The notes under the pieces are model-generated. The model ran no database searches. It saw nothing but the letters and a program-made list of their open reading frames with translations, and was not told the DNA's origin. Positions 24,974-33,090 of a DNA stretch of 64,000 bases are shown here, piece after piece (within the stretch, counting starts at the first letter, position 1; the number at the start of each line of letters is the position of its first letter). A program made the position numbers and the translations under genes. The stretch is taken from contig QFOD01000020.1 in assembly GCA_003241055.1 (NCBI GenBank), positions 1 to 64,000 of the forward strand, written 5' to 3'. This DNA is from Roseateles depolymerans. GTDB taxonomy: Bacteria; Pseudomonadota; Gammaproteobacteria; Burkholderiales; Burkholderiaceae_C.

Positions 24974-25423
24974 ATGAAACTGACCGCCTTCACCGACTAC
25001 AGCCTGCGCGTCCTCATCTACCTCGCGGCGGAGCCTGGACGCCGGGCCACGATCGCGGAGATCTGCACGGCCTTCGACATCAAGGCCAACCACCTCACCA
25101 AGGTCGTCCACCACCTGGGCAAGCAAGGCTGGGTGGAGACCGTGCGCGGCAAGGGAGGCGGCCTCACGCTGGCCCGTGCGCCCGCGGACATCTGCATCGG
25201 CCAGGTCGTGCGCGACACGGAAGGTGCCGCGCAGCCCGCCGAGTGCTTCGCGGCGGAGCCGAGTTGCTGCTGCATCGTGAAGGTGTGCCACCTCAAGGAT
25301 GTGCTCGCCGAAGCGGTCAACGCTTTCTACGGCGTGCTGGACGGCTACACGCTGGATGACATCACGAAGAACCGCGTCGTCCTGTCCCGCATCCTGCACT
25401 TCCAGCGCCGGGCTGCAGCATGA
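24974..25423 (+). CDS. nsrR: NO-sensing Rrf2-family repressor NsrR
   Basis: A 149-residue regulator. It opens with MKLTAFTDYSLRVLIYLA, the classic NsrR N-terminus, followed by the winged helix and the VRGKGGGLTLAR wing. The Fe-S ligand region carries Cys in ECFAAEPSCCCIVKVCHL (about residues 92-108), with an unusual run of three adjacent cysteines. NsrR holds an Fe-S cluster that NO destroys, lifting repression. The likely targets are the palindromes at 19141 and 22281. It sits 49 bp after norB and its last bases overlap the next gene, so it is probably in the norB operon and autoregulated. Confidence 0.92.
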   Translation: MKLTAFTDYSLRVLIYLAAEPGRRATIAEICTAFDIKANHLTKVVHHLGKQGWVETVRGKGGGLTLARAPADICIGQVVRDTEGAAQPAECFAAEPSCCCIVKVCHLKDVLAEAVNAFYGVLDGYTLDDITKNRVVLSRILHFQRRAAA

Positions 25424-25761
25424 ACGCCGACGACGCCCTTCCCTTCCCCTACGCAGGTCCGCCTGAGCTGCAAGAGAAGGTGCTCGCCGCGCTGCGCCGC
25501 GTCGTCGATCCCGAAGTCGCCATGACCATCGTCGATGTCGGGCTGGTCTACGGCGTCACCGTTACCGCCGAGCGGATGCACGTCCTGCTGACGATGACGT
25601 CGGCAGCGTGTCCCGTCACCGAGGTCATCGTCGATGAGGTCGAAGCCGAGCTCGACAAGATGGCGCCGCCGGGCATGGCGATCGACGTCGAACTCGTCTG
25701 GGAACCGCCGTGGACCACCGACCGCATGAGCGCGCGAGCGAAGGCGTTCATGGGGTGGTGA
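25420..25761 (+). CDS. MIP18/DUF59 iron-sulfur assembly factor
   Basis: A 113-residue protein of the DUF59 family (SufT/PaaD-like). The conserved features are DPEVAMTIVDVGLVYGV, the TMTSAACPVTEVI loop with its single reactive Cys, and VWEPPWTTDRMS. Members help deliver or mature Fe-S clusters. The ATG overlaps the nsrR stop (ATGA). A plausible role is re-assembly of NO-damaged clusters, including that of NsrR; this is inference from the overlap. Confidence 0.88.
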   Translation: MNADDALPFPYAGPPELQEKVLAALRRVVDPEVAMTIVDVGLVYGVTVTAERMHVLLTMTSAACPVTEVIVDEVEAELDKMAPPGMAIDVELVWEPPWTTDRMSARAKAFMGW

Positions 25762-25776
25762 GCACCCGAGTCCATC

Positions 25777-26922
25777 ATGAGAAGCGTCACGCGCTCCCCC
25801 TCGCTCACCCGCATGACGGCGCGCCTGGTGTTCCCGCTGGTGGTGGTCGCCTCGCTGGTGGCCGGCATCGCAGGGGGACTGGTGCGCGCAGGCCTGGTCC
25901 CTCCTTTGGATACCGCCAGTTGGCTGACTCCGGCGATCGCGGCCCATGCCTTCCTGATGATCTGCACTTTCATGGGCACCGTCATCGGCATCGAGAGGGC
26001 CGTGGCCGTCAGGCACCGGCTGGCCTTTGCGGGCCCGCTCGCCTCCGGCGTCGCCGGGCCGCTGCTCCTGGCCGGCTGGTCGACTGCGTCGAGCTGGCTG
26101 GTGGTGATCGCCTCGGTTGCCTTCGTCGCCGTGAACACCGTGGTCGTGCGGCGCCAGATGGCAGCGCACACCGTGCTGCTGCTCGTGGCCGCGCTCGCAT
26201 GGTCGGCGGGCAGTGTTCTTCACGCCCTCGCCGCCCCGGCCGAGGCCGTTGTCCCGTGGTGGTTCTCGTTCCTGGTGCTGACCATCGCGGCCGAGCGCCT
26301 GGAGATGACGCGCCTGATGCGGCGGCGACGCGGCAGCGCCATCGCGCTGTACCTGGTCTTCACCCTCATGCTGGCCGGTTGCGCGCTGTCTGGCTGGCAG
26401 CCGCGCGCAGGCGGCGTCACGTACGGCCTCTCGCTGGCCCTGCTGGCCGGCTGGCTGACCAGCTTCGACATCGCCCGCCGCACGGTGCACGCGAGCGGGC
26501 TCAGTCGCTACATGGCCATCTGCCTGCTACTCGGCTACTTCTGGCTCTTCGTCGCTGGCGCGGCCTGGACCGCAACATCGCTCGGCAGGCCATGGCGCGA
26601 TGCGGCCCTGCATGCACTGGGGCTCGGCTTCGTGTTCAGCATGATGCTGGGCCACGCGCCGGTCATCCTCCCGGCCATCGCCCGCGTCAAGATTCTCTTC
26701 GGCGGGTACTACTACCTGCCGCTGGCGCTGCTGCACGGATCGCTCGCACTGCGCCTGGCCGGCGGCCGATTCGACTCCTACTCGCTGACGCTGGGCGCCG
26801 CCGGCAACGCCCTGGCCATCGCCGCCTTCGCGGCGACCGTCGCGGGCTCCGCCGTGGCCTGGCGCGCCAGCCACTCTTCCTCCCGCTCACGACATCATGG
26901 CGACATTGCTGAAAATCGATGA
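25777..26922 (+). CDS. Polytopic membrane protein of the NO cluster (NnrS-related)
   Basis: A 381-residue protein with about 11-12 hydrophobic helices and few charged loops. It shares with NnrS proteins the segment GHAPVILPAIARVK near residue 290, where His could bind heme or metal, but otherwise is not typical NnrS. It reads in the operon after the DUF59 gene (15 bp apart) and its last 26 bases overlap nnrS. It is probably involved in NO tolerance or heme-copper chemistry in the membrane, by context only. A later in-frame ATG at 25813 is an alternative start. Confidence 0.75.
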   Translation: MRSVTRSPSLTRMTARLVFPLVVVASLVAGIAGGLVRAGLVPPLDTASWLTPAIAAHAFLMICTFMGTVIGIERAVAVRHRLAFAGPLASGVAGPLLLAGWSTASSWLVVIASVAFVAVNTVVVRRQMAAHTVLLLVAALAWSAGSVLHALAAPAEAVVPWWFSFLVLTIAAERLEMTRLMRRRRGSAIALYLVFTLMLAGCALSGWQPRAGGVTYGLSLALLAGWLTSFDIARRTVHASGLSRYMAICLLLGYFWLFVAGAAWTATSLGRPWRDAALHALGLGFVFSMMLGHAPVILPAIARVKILFGGYYYLPLALLHGSLALRLAGGRFDSYSLTLGAAGNALAIAAFAATVAGSAVAWRASHSSSRSRHHGDIAENR

Positions 26923-28087
26923 GCCGCCGCGGCCACCGCAAACAGGCTTCGCGCTGCTCGCCCTGGGCTTCAGGCCCTTCTACCTGTTGGCGAGCGTCTT
27001 CGCCGCCCTCTCCATCCCGCTGTGGGCCTTGCAGTTCTCTGGCCTGCTGCCGCGTCCCTACCTGTCGGGTCCACTCTGGCATGCCCACGAGATGCTGTTC
27101 GGCTTCACGCTGGCCGTCATCGTCGGCTTCCTGTTCACCGCGGGCCGCAACTGGACCAACCTGCCAACGCCGACCGGATGGAAGCTGGGCGCGCTGGCTT
27201 TGCTGTGGCTCGCGGCGCGCATCCTCGTGCTGTCGCCCTACGCGGCGGCAGCCGCCGTGGCGAACGTGGCCTTCCCGCTGGCGGCTGCGGTGGCCCTGGC
27301 CATCCCCTTCTTCAAGGCGAGGAACAAGCGCAACTACTTCTTCATCGTGCTGCTGATGTTGCTAGCCGCTGCAGCCGCGTGCATCCATCTCTCGCAACTC
27401 GGCATCGTCGCCGCACCGGCCTGGCCCGCCGTGCAGGTCGCGCTCGACGTAGTCCTGTTCATCCTCGTCGTGATGGGCGGGCGGGTCATTCCGATGTTCA
27501 CGAACAACGGCATTCCCGGCTTGGAGGCCACCAAGAAGCCTTGGCTCGAGAAGGCGGCTCTGGGATCGGTGCTCGCGCTGCTGGCAGCCGATGTCCTGGC
27601 ACTGCCGGATGCCGTGCTGGCCGCGCTCGCGCTGTTCGCCTGCGCTGCGCATGCCTGGCGTTGGGGCCTGTGGCAGCCCTGGCGGACGCTGTCCGTGCCG
27701 CTCGTCTGGGTGCTGCACCTGGCCTACCTCTGGATACCCGTCCACCTGTTGCTGAGGGCCGCGGGCGCGCTCGGATGGTTGACGCCTTCGGTGGCCACCC
27801 ACGCGCTCACCGTGGGCGCCATTGGCGGTCTGATCATCGGCATGATGACGCGGACGGCCAAGGGCCACACGGGGCGGCCGCTTCGCGCCGATCGCTACGA
27901 GACGGCCTGCTACGTCTTCATCGCACTTGCCGCGCTGGTGCGCGTGGGCCTGCCCCTGGCGGCTCCCGAACTCACCATCCAGGCCATGCTGTATTCGGCA
28001 GCCCTCTGGTCGGCAGGCTTTGGTCTGTACGCCGTTCGGTACTGGCCCATCCTGTCACGACGTCGCGTCGATGGCCGACCCGGCTGA
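26897..28087 (+). CDS. nnrS: NnrS-family heme/copper membrane protein
   Basis: A 396-residue inner-membrane protein with about 12 helices. Family hallmarks are clear: LGFRPFYLLASVFA near residue 25, GPLWHAHEMLFGFTLAVIVGFLFTA near 60-85, VMGGRVIPMFTNN near 195 and GLIIGMMTRTAKGHTGR near 320, which carry the conserved His and Arg residues. NnrS is a heme- and copper-containing protein that protects against NO stress in studied bacteria. Its placement with nirK, norB and nsrR fits. Confidence 0.94.
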   Translation: MATLLKIDEPPRPPQTGFALLALGFRPFYLLASVFAALSIPLWALQFSGLLPRPYLSGPLWHAHEMLFGFTLAVIVGFLFTAGRNWTNLPTPTGWKLGALALLWLAARILVLSPYAAAAAVANVAFPLAAAVALAIPFFKARNKRNYFFIVLLMLLAAAAACIHLSQLGIVAAPAWPAVQVALDVVLFILVVMGGRVIPMFTNNGIPGLEATKKPWLEKAALGSVLALLAADVLALPDAVLAALALFACAAHAWRWGLWQPWRTLSVPLVWVLHLAYLWIPVHLLLRAAGALGWLTPSVATHALTVGAIGGLIIGMMTRTAKGHTGRPLRADRYETACYVFIALAALVRVGLPLAAPELTIQAMLYSAALWSAGFGLYAVRYWPILSRRRVDGRPG

Positions 28088-28090
28088 GCC

Positions 28091-28483
28091 ATGGACTACT
28101 TCACCGTCAAACTCGTGCACCAGACGGCGGTCGCGCTGTCCATCTCGGGCTTCTTCATCCGGGGTGCCGCCTCGCTGGCCGGCGCGCGCTGGGTCCGCAG
28201 CCGCGCAGCGAAGACACTGCCGCATATGGTCGACTCGGTGCTGCTCCTGTCGGCGCTGCTGCTCGCGTGGATGCTCCGCCTGACGCCGGATCGTGCGCCG
28301 TGGCTGCTGGCCAAGATCGTCGGCCTTGTCCTGTACGTGGGGCTGGGCGTCATCGCGCTTCGGCCGGGTCGGCCGCTGGCGATCCGCGCGACGGCTTGGC
28401 TCGCGGCTCTTTTCGTTGTCGGATGGATCGTGTCGGTCGCCGTGACCAAGAGCCCGTTCGGCCTCTTCGGCCTGCTCGGATAG
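28091..28483 (+). CDS. SirB2-like four-helix membrane protein
   Basis: A 130-residue protein with four transmembrane helices and the SirB2 family signatures HQTAVALSISGFFIRG, TLPHMVDSVLLLSALLLA and AKIVGLVLYVGLGVIALRPG. SirB2 members are often found near denitrification or heme-copper oxidase genes, with unknown function. It follows nnrS by 3 bp and is probably the last gene of the norB operon. A GC-rich hairpin without a T-run lies at about 28520-28552. Confidence 0.85.
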   Translation: MDYFTVKLVHQTAVALSISGFFIRGAASLAGARWVRSRAAKTLPHMVDSVLLLSALLLAWMLRLTPDRAPWLLAKIVGLVLYVGLGVIALRPGRPLAIRATAWLAALFVVGWIVSVAVTKSPFGLFGLLG

Positions 28484-28609
28484 GCCACTCCTACTGCTGA
28501 GTCCCGCAATCAACAGCAAGCCCCCAACTCCGCAGAAGCGGGGAAGCTGGGGCGTTCACGCCGATTGGATATAACTGCTGCTGGGGAAAACTACTGCAAA
28601 CAATAGCTT

Positions 28610-29059
28610 ATGGCAAACCTCGCAACTGCGTTGAAGAGCGAAATCGCACGGATCGCGCGCAAGGAATTGCGCGACGAGTTCGCCAGTCTCCGCAAGACAG
28701 TGACCGGGCATCGGACCGACATCGCCAAGCTAAAGCGTGAGCTGACGGCGGCCAATCAGGAGCTGCGGCGGCTACGCAGGGAGGTCGCGCGGAATGCCCC
28801 GGCGGTCGAGGCGGCAGGCGAGCCCGATGCCTCGAAGTTCCGCTATTCCGCCGAGCGCCTGGCGGCCAGCAGGGCCAAACTGGGCTTGTCTGCGGAAGAC
28901 TATGGCCTGCTGGTGGGTTCGTCCGGCCTTTCCGTCTACAAGTGGGAGCGCGGGGTGAAGCCCAGGCAGCGCTTCATGCCCGCGCTGGCTGCCGCATTCA
29001 AGATGGGCAAGCGTGAAGCCGCCGCACGGCTGCAAGCAATCAAAGCCGCCGCGGCCTGA
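28610..29059 (+). CDS. Coiled-coil protein with C-terminal HTH
   Basis: A 149-residue basic protein. Residues 1-65 are a heptad-rich coiled coil (KRELTAANQELRRLRREV). Residues 75-140 contain an XRE-like helix-turn-helix (LGLSAEDYGLLVGSSGLSVYKWERG). It may dimerise through the coil and bind DNA. The start is the ATG at 28610, with no strong Shine-Dalgarno. It is convergent with the Mrr-like gene and 20 bp from its end. Similar small proteins exist in other Burkholderiales, with no known role. Confidence 0.7.
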   Translation: MANLATALKSEIARIARKELRDEFASLRKTVTGHRTDIAKLKRELTAANQELRRLRREVARNAPAVEAAGEPDASKFRYSAERLAASRAKLGLSAEDYGLLVGSSGLSVYKWERGVKPRQRFMPALAAAFKMGKREAAARLQAIKAAAA

Positions 29060-29079
29060 CCGCAGCGCTCGACTCGGCC

Positions 29080-31509
29080 TCAACGCGACAGGGCTGACAG
29101 ATCCTCTCCCTGGATGACCTCGAAGCCCTGCGCGGATGCTTCTGCCAGCGCCCCGTCGGTGAGGCGGCTGGTCGTGATGATCATGCCGCGGCTTTGCGTC
29201 CCCTTGCCTCGATCCGCGGACGCGATCGCGCCGACCAGTTCCCGCACTACGTCCGGCCCTACGGGGCGGTGCGGCGACCAGCACTTGCACTGCACGACCC
29301 AGCAGACACCCGCGGCATCGACGGCATAGAGGTCAACGCCGCCGTCCCCGTCGCGTTGCGCCGCTTGGTGGATCACGCGCATCCCCCGCGCCGCAAGGAG
29401 ATGGGCGCAGTCTTTCTCGAAGTCGAACCAAGCAGGCCTGGTTCCCGTTGGCGCCGTGGCCAGTTCCTGGAAGATCATCCGGGAGGCAGACCGGCTGCGG
29501 TAGACGCGGATGCGTTCCTCCTCGGGAACCCCGCCCCGTTCGTGCGGCCGAACGAAGGTGAATCCTTCCGGCACGTTGATGCCGTAGCGCTGCGCCAGAA
29601 AGCGTTGCGCAGCGGAGGCATTGCCCGCTCGGCGCAGGTGGTGGCCTACCGGATGACGTGCGCGCACCGCGGCAGCATCTTCCGCGGTGTCGGCTGATCG
29701 CACGGCGGCCATGTCGAGACGGTCATATCGCACCCTGGGCAGGTAGATGACCGTTCGCAGGTCGCGGCCCCGTATGCGCCGACGCATGGGCCTGGACGTG
29801 AACACGGACTCGCGCTGCTCCACGACGACGAAGTCCCGCACGATGGCTGCCGCGACCAGCGCCAGGCTCGCCTCGGCATCTTCGTTCCAAAGCAGCGCTC
29901 CGTCGTCGGCGCGGCGTCGGACCAGCCGGGTGCTCACAGCGCGCGGCGGACGCCTCTGCAATCCCACCGAAACCAGGAAGTAGCGGTCGTTGACGTCCAG
30001 AAAATGGCAGGAGAACTCTCCGGCCTGCTCGAAGATTCGCACTGCAACGAAGGGTCCGAGGGTCACCTCCACGCGCGCGCCCCAGGGAATGGACCACTGC
30101 CGGGCTTCCTGGGCCTCCTGCAGCAGTTCCCTGGCCCTGTCCATGGCATCCTCAGGCGAGCCCTCGAGCGCCAGGGACTCAAAGGCCGCGCAGACCTGTT
30201 CGAATGGAACGACGAAGTCGTTGGGGCCGACACGAATGCCTAGCTCGATCAGCGAGTCTGCTTCTGAGGCGGAGGCCCACGTGTTCTCGATGTCCTCCAG
30301 CGGCGCCTCGAGGTTGAACCCATCCGCTCGCAACAGCAGACCGTAGCCCTCAGGGGAGTTGGCGAGCCAAGGGCGCTTCGCCCCGCTGTCAGTGATTCGG
30401 GCATCCAGCAACGCTGCCTCGTAGTTGGCCTGCATGGCGTGTATCAACGCCTCGTCGCCGATGTCGTGTAGCAACTCGAGCAGCTTGTCGAGCATGCAGA
30501 AGAGGTCGTACGGCGTGTTCAGGACTCGATACGCGGCGTCATAGGCCGCCTTGGCATCAGGCGCAGGTCCGGCCACGGCGACCAGCCACGCGCCTACCGA
30601 AGGGGCCCGCTCGGCGAGCACGCGCAGCCGGTCGCGGAAGGCATCCTTCTGGATCCATTCGCCGCGCTCGTCGACCAGGGGCTCTCTGCCGTCCAGCGTC
30701 TGGCGTTCCTTCATCACCTGGACCATGCCGGCCGCACGTTCACGAAGCTGGAGGGCCTTGGCACCCCACGCTGCACGGGCCCGGTCCTGCACGGTCAGGT
30801 CGCCTGCCCACGGCCCCGAATGGCGCATCGTTGACCAGAACTCGCTCTCTGGTTCTGCCCACAGCGAAATCTCGTCAGCCCCTTCGGAGTTGTAGGGCTC
30901 GCGGCGCTCAGGGTCGAATCGTTCATGGATGTTCGAATAGGAGATACCAGGCGTCGGGAATCCCCACATGCGGTCGAGCGCAGGTACACCGCGCCCATGC
31001 GTCTGCGTATCCCGATCGAACGCCGCGTCCATCCAGCCGGTGGTGGCTCCCAGGGCGGTGGTCACCGTGATCAGGAAGCGCCCCTCTCTCCGGAGGGCCT
31101 TCACGACCGGATCTTCGCTCGGCCGCATCCAACGAGCGTGCGGCCTCGGCGTATTGCCCGTGACACCCAGGGTCAAGGAGAAAAAGGCGCTGGGCTCGTC
31201 GTTCCAACGCCAGCCGATGAAGACACAGGAGCGCTCCTGGCGCACTCGCCGAACCAGCCTGTCATCCGGGGCCAGCATCACGATGCAAGCCAGGCCCTGG
31301 TCGTTGACCCAAGCGGGTCCGCGATACTGCTGCACATTGGACTTGGCACCCTGCGCGGAGTAGGGCGCGACCATCGCGGCCAGTGCAGCGTCGTTGATGG
31401 GCGGCAACGCGCTGCCGACCGTTGCTTTCGCGATGGGAATGCTGCCAGGCTCTGGGGTCATCTGCTTACGGCTGTTGAGTTGCACAGCGTAGCCGAGTTG
31501 CACGGTCAT
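29080..31509 (-). CDS. Large protein with C-terminal Mrr-like nuclease domain
   Basis: A protein of about 809 residues whose last 110 residues form a restriction-endonuclease-like (Mrr_cat) domain: FEKDCAHLLAARGMRVIHQ, then RDGDGGVDLYAV and VVQCKCW, giving the D...QxK catalytic pattern. The first 690 residues are unassigned. They look globular, with Trp-rich stretches near the N-terminus and an acidic helical middle, and no helicase or methylase motif. The frame is open back to 31797, but that part would overlap the opposite-strand fluoride riboswitch, so I start at the ATG at 31509 (31461 also possible). No methylase is adjacent, so it may be a type IV (modification-dependent) nuclease or a stand-alone defence protein. 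Confidence 0.75.
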   Translation of the reverse strand: MTVQLGYAVQLNSRKQMTPEPGSIPIAKATVGSALPPINDAALAAMVAPYSAQGAKSNVQQYRGPAWVNDQGLACIVMLAPDDRLVRRVRQERSCVFIGWRWNDEPSAFFSLTLGVTGNTPRPHARWMRPSEDPVVKALRREGRFLITVTTALGATTGWMDAAFDRDTQTHGRGVPALDRMWGFPTPGISYSNIHERFDPERREPYNSEGADEISLWAEPESEFWSTMRHSGPWAGDLTVQDRARAAWGAKALQLRERAAGMVQVMKERQTLDGREPLVDERGEWIQKDAFRDRLRVLAERAPSVGAWLVAVAGPAPDAKAAYDAAYRVLNTPYDLFCMLDKLLELLHDIGDEALIHAMQANYEAALLDARITDSGAKRPWLANSPEGYGLLLRADGFNLEAPLEDIENTWASASEADSLIELGIRVGPNDFVVPFEQVCAAFESLALEGSPEDAMDRARELLQEAQEARQWSIPWGARVEVTLGPFVAVRIFEQAGEFSCHFLDVNDRYFLVSVGLQRRPPRAVSTRLVRRRADDGALLWNEDAEASLALVAAAIVRDFVVVEQRESVFTSRPMRRRIRGRDLRTVIYLPRVRYDRLDMAAVRSADTAEDAAAVRARHPVGHHLRRAGNASAAQRFLAQRYGINVPEGFTFVRPHERGGVPEEERIRVYRSRSASRMIFQELATAPTGTRPAWFDFEKDCAHLLAARGMRVIHQAAQRDGDGGVDLYAVDAAGVCWVVQCKCWSPHRPVGPDVVRELVGAIASADRGKGTQSRGMIITTSRLTDGALAEASAQGFEVIQGEDLSALSR

Positions 31510-31647
31510 TCGCGGCACCTCAAAGCACGCACGGGCCGTCGGCCCCGGAAAGCCAAATCGCGATGCCCAAGGCACGTTTCGGGCGATGCCGCGAACCTCG
31601 ATGCTCCCCAGCAGCCACGTCCTCCCCGCTCCTGCTACAGTCGACCG

Positions 31648-31700
31648 AAGGAGATGGCATTCCTCCTTTAACCGCCTGATCACAGGCTGATGATGCCTAC
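31648..31700 (+). promoter_or_regulatory. Fluoride riboswitch controlling crcB
   Basis: The aptamer shows GGAGATGGCATTCCTCC, an ACCGCC segment and the closing CTGATGATGCCTAC (31687-31700), the core of the fluoride (crcB) riboswitch. Downstream, GTAGGC at 31720-31725 can pair with GCCTAC at 31695-31700. TCCTCCGG (31733-31740) can pair with CTGGAGGA (31748-31755), hiding the Shine-Dalgarno of crcB. Fluoride binding would release the site, so control is probably translational. It also lies upstream of, and antisense to, the 5' region of the divergent Mrr-like gene. Confidence 0.93.
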
Positions 31701-31760
31701 GGACCCCTGCCGGGGTTGCGTAGGCACGCGCGTCCTCCGGCATAGCACTGGAGGATTTGG

Positions 31761-32159
31761 ATGCCCACCCTGCTTGTCGTTGTCGCGTTCGGCGCATCCG
31801 CCGGCGCCATTATCCGCTGGGCGCTTTCGGCTTGGCTGAACGGCCTCTATCCGCCCATCCCGATCGGCACGCTGGCTTCGAATCTGATCGGCGGCTACCT
31901 CGTGGGCATCGCGGTGGCCGTGTTCGCTGCCTGGCCAGGGTTGTCTCCGATGTGGCGGATGCTGCTCGTCACCGGTTTCCTGGGCGGGCTCACCACCTTC
32001 TCGACCTTCTCCGCGGAGGTCGTTGCCAACCTGCTTGACGGCCGTCTGCTGCATGCATTCGCGGCCGTCGCAGCTCACGTGCTGGGCAGCCTCGTCTGCA
32101 CGGTGCTCGGCATCGCCACCGTCCGCTGGCTCAACGGCACCCCACCCATCGGAGGATGA
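31761..32159 (+). CDS. crcB: Fluoride channel CrcB/Fluc
   Basis: A 132-residue inner-membrane protein with four helices that exports fluoride as a dual-topology dimer. Family motifs are present: GASAGAIIRW near the N-terminus, GTLASNLIGGYLVG and TGFLGGLTTFSTFSAEV. GGAGGA lies just before the ATG and is part of the riboswitch hairpin. The stop overlaps the GGAGGATGA that serves the next gene, so crcB, DUF190 and EamA form a tight set. Confidence 0.97.
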   Translation: MPTLLVVVAFGASAGAIIRWALSAWLNGLYPPIPIGTLASNLIGGYLVGIAVAVFAAWPGLSPMWRMLLVTGFLGGLTTFSTFSAEVVANLLDGRLLHAFAAVAAHVLGSLVCTVLGIATVRWLNGTPPIGG

Positions 32160-32161
32160 AC

Positions 32162-32482
32162 ATGCGCGGCTTCCTGCTCACCTTCTTCACGCTGCTCGAT
32201 GAGCGCCACCATCACAAACCCCTGCACGAATGGCTCGCCGGCGCTGCGCAGCAGCTCGGCATACGCGGCGGCACATCGGTCGCCGCGATGGAGGGGCGCG
32301 ATCGACAGGGTAAGTTGCACTCGGCCCACTTCTTCGAACTGGCGGATCAACCGATCGAGGTGCATTTCGCCGCCACTGAGAACCAAGCGCAGGCGTTGTT
32401 CGACCTGATCCGGCGCGAGGGGCTGGACATCTTCTATGTCAAGGCACCCGTCGAGTTCGGATCCACTGGGAGCGCGACATGA
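32162..32482 (+). CDS. DUF190 protein, first copy in the fluoride locus
   Basis: A 106-residue small cytoplasmic protein of the DUF190 family, which has a ferredoxin-like or PII-like fold. The motifs are RGFLLTFFTLLDERHHHKPLHEWL, GIRGGTSVAAMEG and PIEVHFAATENQAQALFDLI. A His-rich run (HHH) lies near residue 15. The ATG at 32162 has GGAGGA at normal spacing; an ATG at 32156 overlapping the crcB stop is less likely. DUF190 genes commonly neighbour crcB; a regulatory or nucleotide-sensing role for fluoride export is inference. A diverged second copy lies at 34439. Confidence 0.88.
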   Translation: MRGFLLTFFTLLDERHHHKPLHEWLAGAAQQLGIRGGTSVAAMEGRDRQGKLHSAHFFELADQPIEVHFAATENQAQALFDLIRREGLDIFYVKAPVEFGSTGSAT

Positions 32483-32901
32483 AGCCCTGGGTGCTTCACG
32501 CCTTCGTTTCGATGCTCTTCGCAGGCTTCACCTCAGTCATCGCCAAACACGGACTGCAAGGAATCTCAGGTGACCTCGGCTTGGTCGTTCGGACATGCTT
32601 CGTGTTTTGCTTCGTGCTGCTGTTCGGTGCAGCGTTCGTACCGGCGCAGGAGATCAAGACGATCACTCCGCACAACCTACTGTGGCTCGGTGCTTCTGGA
32701 GTGACGACGGCGCTGTCCTGGATTTACTACTACAAGGCCATCAAGGCTGGTGAAGTGTCCACGGTCGCGTTGATCGACAAAGGCAGCGTGGTGGTCTCGC
32801 TCTTGCTCGCGGTCTGGGTGCTGAATGAGGTGCTGACACCCGCAAAGCTCTTGGGCGGCGCCTGCATCCTGCTGGGGCTGCTGATCATCGCGCGAGGCTG
32901 A
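32479..32901 (+). CDS. EamA/DMT-type small transporter
   Basis: A 140-residue protein with four to five helices, equal to a single EamA domain; typical members carry two in about 300 residues. Motifs include SVIAKHGLQ, YYYKAIKAGEVSTVALIDKGS and the closing GGACILLGLLIIARG. Single-domain forms probably act as dimers, like the small multidrug-resistance pumps. Its ATG overlaps the stop of the DUF190 gene, so it belongs to the fluoride-controlled operon. The substrate is unknown. A 7-bp inverted repeat, GCCACAG-ttc-CTGTGGC, follows it at 32913-32929. Confidence 0.85.
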   Translation: MKPWVLHAFVSMLFAGFTSVIAKHGLQGISGDLGLVVRTCFVFCFVLLFGAAFVPAQEIKTITPHNLLWLGASGVTTALSWIYYYKAIKAGEVSTVALIDKGSVVVSLLLAVWVLNEVLTPAKLLGGACILLGLLIIARG

Positions 32902-32942
32902 ACAAGCGCGAGGCCACAGTTCCTGTGGCTAGAATGGGCCGC

Positions 32943-33007
32943 AACGGAGATGGCATGCCTCCGCGAACCGCTCACGGGCCGCGATCCGTGATGCTGATGA
33001 TGCCTAC
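32943..33007 (+). promoter_or_regulatory. Second fluoride riboswitch, controlling the CLC-F antiporter
   Basis: The second aptamer carries GGAGATGGCATGCCTCC, GAACCGCTC, a different middle stem (CACGG...CCGTG) and the identical end CTGATGATGCCTAC at 32994-33007. The aptamer ends 84 bases before the ATG at 33091. TAGAAT at 32930-32935 is a good -10 just upstream of the aptamer, so this transcript probably has its own start apart from crcB. The platform is less obvious than for the first copy. Confidence 0.9.
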
Positions 33008-33090
33008 ATCGTCCTGGGAGACCAGGGCTTTGTGGGCGTTCGCCTTCTGAGCCTTCATCGACCAGGTGTTTGTCACAACCCTGGCTCCTG

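Noticed and set aside
31510..31797. N-terminal extension of the Mrr-like protein back to 31797
   Set aside because: It would run antisense through the fluoride riboswitch, and the added residues do not look like folded protein. The start at 31509 is more plausible.
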